From DATFVA01 sp963745945 (lineage in GTDB: Bacteria; Bacteroidota; Ignavibacteria; Ignavibacteriales; Ignavibacteriaceae), in NCBI GenBank assembly GCA_963745945.1, contig CAVUZG010000004.1, forward strand, positions 992,001 through 1,056,000: DNA of 64,000 nucleotides, written 5' to 3'. Numbering within the stretch: the stretch's first letter is position 1; each line of letters starts with the position of its first letter. Both the position numbers and the translations under genes were made by a program. Below the pieces are notes generated by a model. It saw nothing but the letters and a program-made list of their open reading frames with translations, was not told the origin of the DNA and searched no databases. Of this stretch, positions 9,243-17,883 are shown piece after piece.

Positions 9243-9623
9243 TTACTGTCCAATCAATTTTTTATAAGCAGAACTGTCAAGCAAATCATTTAATTCAGAA
9301 AGTTCACTAATTTCAATTTTAACCATCCAGCCTTTTCCGTATGGATCATTGTTTACAAACTCAGGGTTATCAGTTAACTCCTTATTTATTTCAATAATTT
9401 TACCATTACAAGGTGCATACATATCACTGACAGTTTTCACTGCTTCAATTGTACCAAAGGAATCACCCTTTACAATATTAGTGAGATTGGGATCGATATC
9501 GACAAAAACCACATCACCTAATTCTCCCTGGGCATATTCTGTAATTCCTATTAATCCTGATTTATCTTCTATTTTAATCCATTCGTGATCATTTGTATAT
9601 TTTAAATTATCCGGGAAGTTCAT
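9243..9623 (-). CDS. gcvH: Glycine cleavage system H protein
   Basis: A lipoyl carrier protein that shuttles the aminomethyl group between the P, T and L proteins of glycine cleavage. Its 126 residues are full length. The lipoylated lysine is Lys63 in GTIEAVKTVSDMYAP, and HEWIKIED and GITEYAQGELGDVVFVD are family signatures. It follows accC by ~40 bases in the same direction, so the lipoyl carrier gene sits beside the biotin carrier gene set. No other gcv genes are in the window. Confidence 0.97.
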   Translation of the reverse strand: MNFPDNLKYTNDHEWIKIEDKSGLIGITEYAQGELGDVVFVDIDPNLTNIVKGDSFGTIEAVKTVSDMYAPCNGKIIEINKELTDNPEFVNNDPYGKGWMVKIEISELSELNDLLDSSAYKKLIGQ

Positions 9624-9664
9624 AATAACCTCAATTTATTTTTTTCGAAGAGTAATATTAGTAA

Positions 9665-11011
9665 TTAATTTGATTTAAATTCAAATTTTTCCAGGAATCC
9701 TGTATCAAAATTCCCGCTTATAAATCTCGGATCTTCAAGTACCTGAAGATGAAAAGGAATTGTTGTTTTAATGCCCTCAATAATAAATTCTTCAAGTGCT
9801 CTCTTTCCTCGTGCTAATGCATGATTTCTATCTTTTCCCCATACAATTAATTTAGCAATAAGAGAATCATAAAAAGGAGGGATAGAGTAACCATGATAAA
9901 TATGTGAGTCCACTCTGACACCAAATCCACCCGGAAAATGAAGTGATTCAATTTTACCCGGAGATGGTCTAAAGTTATGTTCAGGATCTTCAGCGTTTAT
10001 TCTGAATTCCATACTGTGGCCGATTGGTTTTCTTGGAAGTGTTTCAATTTTTTCACCTGCAGCTACAAGAATCTGCTGCCTTATCAGATCCACATCATAA
10101 ACCATCTCGGTAACAGGATGTTCAACCTGAATTCTTGTATTCATCTCCATAAAGTAAAAATTTTTGTGTTTATCAACTAAAAACTCAATAGTTCCAACGC
10201 CCTCATATTTAACTGATTTCGCTCCCAGAATTGCTGTTTCACCCATAATACTCCTGGTTTCTGCATCGATGATTGGAGAGGGTGATTCTTCAATCAATTT
10301 CTGATGTCTCCTCTGAACTGAACAATCTCTTTCACCATAATGATAGACATTTCCGAACATATCTCCTAAAACCTGAATTTCAATGTGCCGGGGATTTTCA
10401 AGAAACTTTTCAATGTAAACTTCACCATTTCCAAAAGACGATTCAGCTTCTGTACGTGCAGTTTGATAAGCTTTTTCGAATTCAGATTCTTCCCAAACAA
10501 TTCTCATACCCTTACCTCCCCCGCCTGCAGATGCTTTTATAATAACAGGAAAGCCGATTTCAGCAGCTATCTTCTTTCCTTCGTCAGTGTCTGTAACAAC
10601 GCCATCACTGCCGGGAATAACAGGTACACCATTTTTTTTCATGGTATTCTTAGCAAATGATTTATCTCCCATAGCATTTATCATCTTTGGAGAAGGGCCT
10701 ATAAATTTTATTCCCGAATCAGCACAAATTTCAGAGAAACTGGCATTTTCTGCCAGAAAACCATAACCAGGATGAATAGCTTCCGAACCGGTTATTTGTG
10801 CAGCTGAAATAATCAGCGGAATTTTTAAATAACTTTCTTTACTTGGGGCAGGACCGATACAAACTGCTTCATCAGCAAAAGTTACGTGTAAGGAATCTTT
10901 ATCGGCTTCAGAATAAATCGCTACGGTTTTTATTCCCAGTTCCTTACAAGTTCTGATTACTCTTAATGCGATTTCGCCCCGGTTGGCAATAAGGATTTTA
11001 TTAAACAACAT
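9665..11011 (-). CDS. accC: Acetyl-CoA carboxylase biotin carboxylase subunit
   Basis: Carboxylates biotin on the carrier protein using ATP and bicarbonate, the first half-reaction of malonyl-CoA synthesis. The 448 residues begin FNKILIANRGEIALRVIRTC. The ATP-grasp glycine loop is KASAGGGGKGMRIV, followed by ERDCSVQRRHQKLIEESPSP and MNTRIQVEHPVTE, all catalytic-core signatures. It lies 20 bases after accB in an efp-accB-accC-gcvH run. Full length with no anomaly. Confidence 0.98.
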   Translation of the reverse strand: MLFNKILIANRGEIALRVIRTCKELGIKTVAIYSEADKDSLHVTFADEAVCIGPAPSKESYLKIPLIISAAQITGSEAIHPGYGFLAENASFSEICADSGIKFIGPSPKMINAMGDKSFAKNTMKKNGVPVIPGSDGVVTDTDEGKKIAAEIGFPVIIKASAGGGGKGMRIVWEESEFEKAYQTARTEAESSFGNGEVYIEKFLENPRHIEIQVLGDMFGNVYHYGERDCSVQRRHQKLIEESPSPIIDAETRSIMGETAILGAKSVKYEGVGTIEFLVDKHKNFYFMEMNTRIQVEHPVTEMVYDVDLIRQQILVAAGEKIETLPRKPIGHSMEFRINAEDPEHNFRPSPGKIESLHFPGGFGVRVDSHIYHGYSIPPFYDSLIAKLIVWGKDRNHALARGKRALEEFIIEGIKTTIPFHLQVLEDPRFISGNFDTGFLEKFEFKSN

Positions 11012-11031
11012 TCCCTCTCAATTCCTGAGAA

Positions 11032-11499
11032 TTAACTAAGCTGAATAAGGAATAAAGGTTGATTGTACTCAACGGGCTTTCCATTTTCAACAAGAATTTT
11101 TACAATCTTTCCGTTAACATCAGATTCAATTTCATTCATAAGCTTCATTGCTTCAACTATGCATAAAACTGATCCCGAAGAAATACTATCTCCAACCTGA
11201 ACATATGGATCTGCATCAGGCGCAGGGGCCCTGTAAAATGTTCCAACAATAGGAGAATGAATTTCGTGCAGGTTATCTTTCTTTTCTTCTTTCACATTGG
11301 TCTCTTCAGAAGTCTTCACTTCTGAAACATTCTGCCCAACAGGTTGCGAAGAAGAAAGAATTTGCGGTTGAGTTAAAGTTTGGAACCCTCTTAACTTCTT
11401 TGCTATTTTAACTCGCAAGCCATTTTCTTCAATTTCAAGATCTGTTATTTCGCTTGAATCAACAAGCTTAACAAGTTTCCTGATCAGATTTAAATCCAT
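11032..11499 (-). CDS. accB: Biotin carboxyl carrier protein of acetyl-CoA carboxylase
   Basis: Carries the biotin that AccC carboxylates and the carboxyltransferase discharges. The 155 residues comprise an N-terminal helical segment, a low-complexity linker rich in Gln, Ser, Lys and Glu (residues ~40-75), and a C-terminal biotinyl domain with the acceptor lysine in VEAMKLMNEI (Lys119). PIVGTFYRAPAPDADPYV is the typical thumb region. It lies between efp and accC with short gaps, consistent with one transcript. Confidence 0.97.
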   Translation of the reverse strand: MDLNLIRKLVKLVDSSEITDLEIEENGLRVKIAKKLRGFQTLTQPQILSSSQPVGQNVSEVKTSEETNVKEEKKDNLHEIHSPIVGTFYRAPAPDADPYVQVGDSISSGSVLCIVEAMKLMNEIESDVNGKIVKILVENGKPVEYNQPLFLIQLS

Positions 11500-11515
11500 T
11501 TGGGATTCCTTGTTT

Positions 11516-12079
11516 TTAAGATTTTAATCGTTCTACGTACTCACCTGTTCTTGTATCTACTTTCAGCAGGTCATCCACATCAATAAATAAAGGAACATTG
11601 ACGCTGGCACCTGTTTCAAGCTCAGCAGGCTTTAATGCACCCGTGGCAGTATTTCCTTTAAACCCGGGTTCAGTATGTACAACTTTCAGGTTAACAAAAA
11701 TCGGAATTTCAACATTAATGATTTCCGTTCCATTAAAAAGAATTTCTATCTCTTCCCCTTCTTTTAAAAATTTATCGCTGTTTCCAAAAAGATCTTTAGG
11801 AATGTTAATCTGTTCATAAGTATCGTTATCCATACAAACCAAAAAGTCACCTTCTCTAAAAAGGAACTGGTATTTTCTTCTCTCAACTCTTACAATATCA
11901 ATTCCTTCACCTGCACGAAAAGTATTGTCCAACACTTTTCCCGATCTTAAATTTTTTAAAGTGGTTCTTACAAAAGCTCCGCCTTTGCCGGGTTTTACAT
12001 GTTGAAATTCTGTGATTGTATAGAGATCATTCTTGTATTTAATGATGAGTCCATTTCGGAAGTCAGAAGTATCTGCCAT
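11516..12079 (-). CDS. efp: Elongation factor P
   Basis: Binds stalled ribosomes and promotes peptide bond formation at polyproline stretches. The 187 residues contain the modified-loop segment KPGKGGAFVRTTLKN, with Lys32 at the position that is post-translationally modified in many bacteria. The C-terminal OB domains end in KVDTRTGEYVERLKS. It is first in the efp-accB-accC-gcvH run, an order I associate with Bacteroidota-type genomes. No modification enzyme gene is visible nearby. Confidence 0.97.
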   Translation of the reverse strand: MADTSDFRNGLIIKYKNDLYTITEFQHVKPGKGGAFVRTTLKNLRSGKVLDNTFRAGEGIDIVRVERRKYQFLFREGDFLVCMDNDTYEQINIPKDLFGNSDKFLKEGEEIEILFNGTEIINVEIPIFVNLKVVHTEPGFKGNTATGALKPAELETGASVNVPLFIDVDDLLKVDTRTGEYVERLKS

Positions 12080-12260
12080 AGTACCTGAAGTTAATTGTGA
12101 ATTAATAGAATAAAAAAATAGATATATACGATCTGAAAGTCAAGAAATGGGAATTGCTAATAATTGCTCAAAATAATATAAAAACCATCATTTTATTTAA
12201 AAAATTGATCAAAAAATACTAAAACCAGATTAAATTTAACTTATCGGATTTTACCTAAAA

Positions 12261-12950
12261 TCAGGAGTTAACCAAAGCAAGATAACGGTCAGCATCTCTG
12301 GATGCTGAAGAGGTCTTATAATCATTCTTGATTGTCAATAACAACTCTTTTGCGTTCTCCTTTTTGCCCGCATTAATATAATTGATAGCAGCTTTTAACA
12401 TATAATCCGGATTCTCTACATTGTATTTGTTCACATGAGCCGCATCTCTGAAAAGATCACCTGCTTTTTCAAATTCATTTTTATATGCATAATACCCTGC
12501 TTGTCCAGCTAAGGAAGCAGCTTTAAGTAAAGGGATATCGCCAGAGTAACTCTTATAGTATTTGAAAGCTTCATCAAATTTCCCTAATCTGTTATAGCTG
12601 TTTGCAAGGTAAATTTTAGCCATCTCACCATTTTCTGTTCCATCATAATCTTCAACAATTTTTTTCAATCCAATAACATCCGTACCCGCTTTTCCCTCAA
12701 TTGCTTCAAGATATGAGCCTTTATCGTAAGAGTCTATTACTCTTGATAAAGCCAGTCCTGCTTGTTCGTTCACCTCTTTTTTATGATTAACATAATAAAT
12801 AACGGCAAAAACAACTACAATCAGAATTCCACCATAAGTCAACAGCCGGGATTGGTTTTGTTCAAAATATCCAATCACTTTATAATAAGTTGAAACAAGT
12901 TTGTCTTCTTTTATTTCTTTGCGGGAAAGTTTTTTCTTTTTAGTTAACAT
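12261..12950 (-). CDS. Membrane-anchored TPR protein (YfgM-like)
   Basis: 229 residues. A basic N-terminus is followed by one membrane segment (LLTYGGILIVVVFAVIYYV, residues ~36-55) and a periplasmic tail of TPR-like helices (MAKIYLANSYNRLGKFDEAF, YMLKAAINYINAGKKENAKE). The arrangement resembles YfgM/TPR_21 proteins that work near the Sec translocon, but this is an architectural match only. It stands alone, with ~180 bases of AT-rich DNA between it and efp. The start ATG has only a weak ribosome site. Confidence 0.75.
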   Translation of the reverse strand: MLTKKKKLSRKEIKEDKLVSTYYKVIGYFEQNQSRLLTYGGILIVVVFAVIYYVNHKKEVNEQAGLALSRVIDSYDKGSYLEAIEGKAGTDVIGLKKIVEDYDGTENGEMAKIYLANSYNRLGKFDEAFKYYKSYSGDIPLLKAASLAGQAGYYAYKNEFEKAGDLFRDAAHVNKYNVENPDYMLKAAINYINAGKKENAKELLLTIKNDYKTSSASRDADRYLALVNS

Positions 12951-13043
12951 TTATAATCCTTTATCCATCAATAATTGTTCTTAAAAATCAAAGCATTAAA
13001 TGTAACATTAAATGTAATAATGTTCCATCAAAAAATTTAGTAG

Positions 13044-13117
13044 TACGCCCGGCAGGATTCGAACCTGCAACCTTTGGAACCGGAATCCAACATTCTATCC
13101 AATTGAACTACGGGCGC
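13044..13117 (-). tRNA. tRNA-Arg, anticodon CCG
   Basis: A cloverleaf can be drawn by hand. The acceptor arm is GCGCCCG with CGGGCGT, the D arm GTTC/GAAT, the anticodon arm TTGGA/TCCAA around loop TTCCGGT (anticodon CCG, reading CGG Arg), and the T arm GCAGG-TTCGAAT-CCTGC. The 3' CCA is not encoded. The anticodon is clear from the 7-base loop. Confidence 0.93.
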
Positions 13118-13143
13118 ATTTACCCTATATTATTTTCAACTTT

Positions 13144-13185
13144 CTATCCAATCTACCTGCGGTAGGCAGGTTGAACTACGGGCGC
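13144..13185 (-). pseudogene. tRNA-Arg 5' fragment interrupted by a 19-base palindromic insert
   Basis: The acceptor and D-arm start of the neighbouring tRNA-Arg is repeated (GCGCCCGTAGTTCAA then TTGGATAG on the minus strand). A 19-base block (about 13153-13171), whose core is CCTGC-GGTAG-GCAGG, interrupts it in the D loop. Everything after the D arm is missing, so this copy cannot be functional. The 250 bases onward to 13440 contain only two short unrecognised open frames. Confidence 0.75.
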
Positions 13186-13440
13186 AGAATATATTAACTT
13201 AATCATCAAATTTACAAAAAAAATGTTGATTATTTAACGGTATAGTTCTGAGTAAACCCATCCTTTTTTCTCTTTAAACGGTTTTTTGTCAGCCTTATCT
13301 AATTCAGGGATATGTTTGGATTTGTCAAATTGTGATCAATTAGACCAGATGAAATGAAAAAGGAGTTCGTATATGAATATCTATATATTTTAAATGATTT
13401 GGCGGCAGTCGAAAAAGTTATTTCATTTAGAAAGGATTGA

Positions 13441-14487
13441 TTACATAATTCTGATAGGGTTTGAATAAATCCAGGCATTCCCGTTTAGGTAAACTTCAAC
13501 TCTGTAGACACCTTTGGATTTAACTTTTAATTCTAATTCTTTACATTCTTTTGCCAGGTGCACCTTACCATTTCGAATTATTTTAATTTCTCCCTTCTCA
13601 ACAGGGATCTCTACATATATTTTCATATTGCTCTTAAAGCCGGGTGAATCACCCATAAAATATTTTTCTTTTCCGGATTCTGCAAAAAACTTAAATCCTT
13701 TAGAATCAGCATGATAATCATTAGCTATAAAACTATTACCCTTTTCCAGAGCAGAGTATATCTGTTGTTTCGCTTTTTCCACTCCAGCAACTGAAAAATC
13801 TTTGATTATCTTGTCCTCGGTAAAAATGTGTGTTCGGATAGATTTAAAAAGAACTTTATAGGGGAATATCTCCACTTCAACAAAACCCAGAATATTATAT
13901 TTATGAGCATGTGCGTCCACTCCGCCTATACCAACCACTTTTCTTTTCTGATTTAATTTATCCCAGACTTTAAGTGTTTCCTTAGGTGGAGCCTCAATTG
14001 ATTTAAGAGGGTGAAGAAAAGATTTATATTTATTTTCTTCGGTCAGATTTTCCATCCACTCCGACATATGGTTCCAGATTTCAATTCCGTTAAAATCATC
14101 GGTATCCCATTCTGTCCAGGGATAAGGAGGATGCTCTGCCATATGAGTTCTTTTTTCATGAGGATGTGCCAGAAAGCCAATTCCTCCTGCTTCCTTAATT
14201 TTTCTTACATATTCCTTTGCAGAAATTCTCGTTGAAAAGGTTTTATCTATATTAAAAGCGAGATAATGGTTTTTATTTTCTTTATCATTTATTTCACAGC
14301 CAACTAATAAAAGTGTATTCCCGTACCACTTTTCATATCCTTCTTTTAATGCCCTCAGAGTATTATGATCAGTCAGGGCAATGAAATCCAGCCCCACTTC
14401 ATTTGCAAAATTTGCTATCTCCTCAACTTTTCCGGAACCATCGGAAAAAACTGAGTGCATATGTAAGGCTCCAACATATTCAAACAT
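13441..14487 (-). CDS. PHP-domain metal-dependent phosphoesterase-like hydrolase
   Basis: 348 residues with no signal peptide. The PHP metal-binding motifs are in order: HMHSVFSDGSG, LTDHNTL, LAHPHEKR and GGVDAHAH. These coordinate a trinuclear metal site in PHP phosphoesterases and CehA/McbA-type hydrolases. The C-terminal ~80 residues form a beta-rich domain (IYVEIPVEKGEIKIIRNGKV) as in CehA-like members. The substrate is not predictable. It follows the electron-transfer cluster on the same strand, 134 bases after the barrel gene, and may be read through from it, as I see no strong hairpin between them. Confidence 0.82.
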   Translation of the reverse strand: MFEYVGALHMHSVFSDGSGKVEEIANFANEVGLDFIALTDHNTLRALKEGYEKWYGNTLLLVGCEINDKENKNHYLAFNIDKTFSTRISAKEYVRKIKEAGGIGFLAHPHEKRTHMAEHPPYPWTEWDTDDFNGIEIWNHMSEWMENLTEENKYKSFLHPLKSIEAPPKETLKVWDKLNQKRKVVGIGGVDAHAHKYNILGFVEVEIFPYKVLFKSIRTHIFTEDKIIKDFSVAGVEKAKQQIYSALEKGNSFIANDYHADSKGFKFFAESGKEKYFMGDSPGFKSNMKIYVEIPVEKGEIKIIRNGKVHLAKECKELELKVKSKGVYRVEVYLNGNAWIYSNPIRIM

Positions 14488-14621
14488 ATTTAAACATATT
14501 TAATCCTAAAATTGTTTCAGGAAGAAAAGATTTTACCTAAGGAAAGTTATAAAATTAATTCTAACAAAAAACCCTAATTACTTACGATCAGAATTACATT
14601 CATCCAGATTAGAATTTTAAA

Positions 14622-16244
14622 TTAAAATCTCGTTGTGAGATCCAGAAGGATTCTTCCCGATGTGCTGGTATTTTCAAAAATACCTTCATAGCTCAAAGAC
14701 AGATATACCGGGTTAAATAGTATTGTAGAAAGATCTACCGAAAATGAATTTTGTTTTAGTGATGCAAGATAACTGTAAAATTTATATTGTGTATTTCTGT
14801 AATACAAGGCTATATCAAACCAGTTCCCAAGACTTCTGCTAAGTCTTAACCCAGCAACTCCGCCTTCAATGTAACTTGTTATAAGTTTTGTATAGGAAAC
14901 CGTAGGCGTAATCTCAACAAATGGTATCTGAGAATAACTTATGTATCCTCCGAAATTACGGGCGGGTTTCAGATCATTTTTCTGATATCTGTAACCGCCG
15001 GTTAATCCGACAAAAACCTTTTTCAGAGGTCTTATGTTCATTCTTATATTAAATCCCTGGCGGGTTTCGTTCTCAAATAAACTGTCTATAAAATTTTTAA
15101 ATGTTTCATAATAGATAACATTTTTTCTTGCATCATACGATAGTGACAATGAAATGACTCTTGAAGGAGAATACCTGAGAGATGCAAAAATGCTTGTTAA
15201 TTGAAATTCGTTTTTCTTCACTCCGCTGATTTGTTTGAACAAATCCATTTCACTCGATATGAAAAAATTAGTGTTCGGAATAATGGAATTGGAATGCTGG
15301 AAATAAAGAAATCTTCTGTCAGTTTTAAAGTTGTTTGTTTGTTCAAAGAAAGCAAGTGTATTATTCATATATCCTGAACTAAGTGAGTCATCTCTACCAA
15401 TATATACGCCATACTCAAAAAGTTTCACATTAAATCCTAAATCTGTAAAATTTGGTCTTGATCCTGCTACAACTCCGACATAGTTGTTGTTCATACCCGT
15501 TTCAAACTGAATCCCATCAATAGAACTTATGTTTGAAATTTTTCTGTTGAGGTGTCTTCCCAGCCAGATAGATGTTGTTTTAGTAAATTCATAGTTCAGA
15601 GCAAAATCATAAATTCGTAGACTTCTTCCGAAATTATCTGAAATATTTGTCCATTGATCAGCACGGTATGCAAATGTTGTATAATTCGAAAATGATAAAC
15701 CACTTCCACCTATATGATTCGCATTTAGTGAGAACGAGTATCTCCATCTTTGGTTATCTGCAAAGAAAGGAGAGTTAGAAATATTAGAATATGATTGAAC
15801 AGAAAATTTTCCTTTAAAATTCGATTCTCTCTTTTTTACTCTTTGTGAGGAATTATTTATTACATTTACAGAAACATCTGTAGCAGTAGGAATGTTTATT
15901 TCCGGAGTATTTGGTTCATTCGTAACCGGGTCGGGAATCTCTCTTTCAATTACAGCAAATAATCTGTCATCCACTTTAAGTTCGGCATTATTAATTGACT
16001 CTCCGGCAACAGATTTGGCCGAAATAAACTTAACAACCATAGCAGGAATAAGCTTATTACTTAATTTTTGATAAAGCGTATCTCCCGTTATAATACCATT
16101 TGTACTTTCAAATTTTACATAAACATTTTGCGATGAATTATACGTAACAACTCCCTGCCTCTCAACTTTTTCATAAGTCGAAGCAAAAGCAAATTCCGAT
16201 ATCACCAAAGAAAAAAACAATATGTAATAAATCATCTTTGTCAT
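14622..16244 (-). CDS. Outer-membrane beta-barrel protein linked to multiheme cytochromes
   Basis: About 540 residues. The ATG at 16244 (MTKMIYYILFFSLVISEFAF) gives a clean signal peptide and lies four bases after the stop of the multiheme gene. Residues ~25-90 form a small beta domain, residues ~105-130 a polar linker, and from ~145 there are many alternating aromatic/polar strands (WRYSFSLNANHIGGSGLSFS, FVGLTGGYRYQKNDL). The last residue is Phe (LLDLTTRF), the usual signal for outer-membrane barrel assembly. Next to giant periplasmic or extracellular cytochromes this suggests the porin sheath of a porin-cytochrome conduit, by analogy with MtrB. No sequence identity to MtrB is claimed. Confidence 0.7.
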   Translation of the reverse strand: MTKMIYYILFFSLVISEFAFASTYEKVERQGVVTYNSSQNVYVKFESTNGIITGDTLYQKLSNKLIPAMVVKFISAKSVAGESINNAELKVDDRLFAVIEREIPDPVTNEPNTPEINIPTATDVSVNVINNSSQRVKKRESNFKGKFSVQSYSNISNSPFFADNQRWRYSFSLNANHIGGSGLSFSNYTTFAYRADQWTNISDNFGRSLRIYDFALNYEFTKTTSIWLGRHLNRKISNISSIDGIQFETGMNNNYVGVVAGSRPNFTDLGFNVKLFEYGVYIGRDDSLSSGYMNNTLAFFEQTNNFKTDRRFLYFQHSNSIIPNTNFFISSEMDLFKQISGVKKNEFQLTSIFASLRYSPSRVISLSLSYDARKNVIYYETFKNFIDSLFENETRQGFNIRMNIRPLKKVFVGLTGGYRYQKNDLKPARNFGGYISYSQIPFVEITPTVSYTKLITSYIEGGVAGLRLSRSLGNWFDIALYYRNTQYKFYSYLASLKQNSFSVDLSTILFNPVYLSLSYEGIFENTSTSGRILLDLTTRF

Positions 16245-16248
16245 AGAC

Positions 16249-17883
16249 TTAATCCCGTTTTGTTCCGCGTAACATAAATCCATCACCAAAATGAGATGTT
16301 GAATGACAATTCCAACAATCAGTTCTATGTCCCGGATCATGTCCTTCTAGAAAATCATTCATATGGCAGCTTAAGCACTGCGGCTGATAGTTAGGTTCTG
16401 AGTGACATTCGTTGCAAGCCATTGTACTATGATTTCCGTGAAGAGCATAAAAACTATGATCAAAACTTGCCGGTTGCCACCCATTCTGAGTATGGCAATT
16501 CAAACAATCATGTGAGAAGTTCAGTGTCTGATGCGGCGGATCTGTGGTCGAGTTAAAATTATCAGAATGACAACCATAACAAGTATTAGGAGTATTATTG
16601 TAATCTCCATTGTGGCATGCATTACAATCATTGCTTATAGCAATATGTGCACCTACGAATGGGAAATAATTTGCATGATTCGGGAATTGTGCAGGCGCCC
16701 AGCCGGGATTAGTCGTATGGCAGGTTTGGCAATCAGTTGATAATTGTAATGCCGTATGACTTGGATTTGTAGTATTGTTATAATTTGTTTCATGACAGGC
16801 GAAGCAAGCTGTAGGCGTACCGGTAAATCCTGAAGCATGACAATCAGAACATTGGAGCTGAAGATGAGCACCTGTCAGCGGAAAATTCGTATTGTTATGA
16901 TCGAATGTTGATGGAGTCCATCCGGTAAAACTGTGGCACATATCGCAGTTTGTTGGATAATTTTGTGCTACATGGTTAGGGGCTGAATTATAGTCTGATT
17001 GATGACAGGGCACGCAGTTTGGAGACAAACCGGTAATCGTTCCCTGGTGACAATCAGAACATTGAATCTGAGCATGCACACCCAGTAACTGGAACCCGGT
17101 TGTAGAATGATTAAATGTTGATGGTATCCAGGCAGTAGTTGAATGACAGTCCTGACAGGTCGTTGGTATCCCTGCAGCAACGTGATTTGGGTTTACTGCA
17201 TTGTTATAATCATTTTGATGACAGGATACACAATCAGGATTCAAACCGGTGAGAGTTCCCTGATGACACGATGAACATTGCAAAGGTGCATGAGCTCCAT
17301 CAAGTGTAAACCCGGTAGTTGAATGATTGAACGTTGATGGCGTCCATCCATTTGCGTTATGACAATCCTGACAGGTTGTAGGTATTCCTGCTGCAACGTG
17401 ATTCGGATTTACAGCATTGTTGTAATCAGTCTGATGACATTGTAAACATTCGGAAGAAGTAAGATTGTAGTTTCCGTTGTGGCAGGAATTACAATCTGTT
17501 ATACTCGCGTGCTGCCCTAACAATTCAAAGTATTGATTATGCTGCGGGAATAATGCAGGCTGCCAGCCAGGATTAGTAGTATGACAAGATACGCAATCGG
17601 TAGTAATTCCGAGAGATTGATGGTTCGGGTTTGTCGTATTATTAAAATCCGTTTGATGACAACCCTGACAATCAGTTGGAGGCGGAACTGAATAACCACC
17701 GACATGGCAACTTAAACAATCAACAGTCAGATGAGCTCCGGTTAATGGAAAATTGGATAAATCATGATTAAATGATCCACCGGCATTCTCCAGTCGGATG
17801 GCATGCATAACAGGCATCACTCTGATATATATAACCTTGTACATCCTGATGCTGGTCATCCGTATCCTGTTGATTGTGTTCAT
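16249..17883 (-). CDS. Giant multiheme c-type cytochrome, C-terminal part (21 CxxCH)
   Basis: The C-terminal third of a single gene broken by two one-base frameshifts. Genuine homology starts about residue 34 of this frame, at GGSFNHDLSNFPLTGAH; the preceding in-frame residues are out-of-frame noise. There are 21 CxxCH heme-attachment motifs. A repeat of about 72 residues recurs, each unit carrying three motifs and the line FNHSTTGFxLxGAH, whose extra histidines could be distal heme ligands. The last motif is CWNCHSTSHFG and the protein ends GTKRD. The barrel gene begins 4 bases later. No membrane anchor or sorting domain is visible at the end. Confidence 0.85.
   Translation of the reverse strand: MNTINRIRMTSIRMYKVIYIRVMPVMHAIRLENAGGSFNHDLSNFPLTGAHLTVDCLSCHVGGYSVPPPTDCQGCHQTDFNNTTNPNHQSLGITTDCVSCHTTNPGWQPALFPQHNQYFELLGQHASITDCNSCHNGNYNLTSSECLQCHQTDYNNAVNPNHVAAGIPTTCQDCHNANGWTPSTFNHSTTGFTLDGAHAPLQCSSCHQGTLTGLNPDCVSCHQNDYNNAVNPNHVAAGIPTTCQDCHSTTAWIPSTFNHSTTGFQLLGVHAQIQCSDCHQGTITGLSPNCVPCHQSDYNSAPNHVAQNYPTNCDMCHSFTGWTPSTFDHNNTNFPLTGAHLQLQCSDCHASGFTGTPTACFACHETNYNNTTNPSHTALQLSTDCQTCHTTNPGWAPAQFPNHANYFPFVGAHIAISNDCNACHNGDYNNTPNTCYGCHSDNFNSTTDPPHQTLNFSHDCLNCHTQNGWQPASFDHSFYALHGNHSTMACNECHSEPNYQPQCLSCHMNDFLEGHDPGHRTDCWNCHSTSHFGDGFMLRGTKRD

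Noticed and set aside
13226..13440. Two short frames between the tRNA fragment and the PHP gene
   Set aside because: About 25-35 codons each, with no start signal for one and no recognisable family; possibly remnants.
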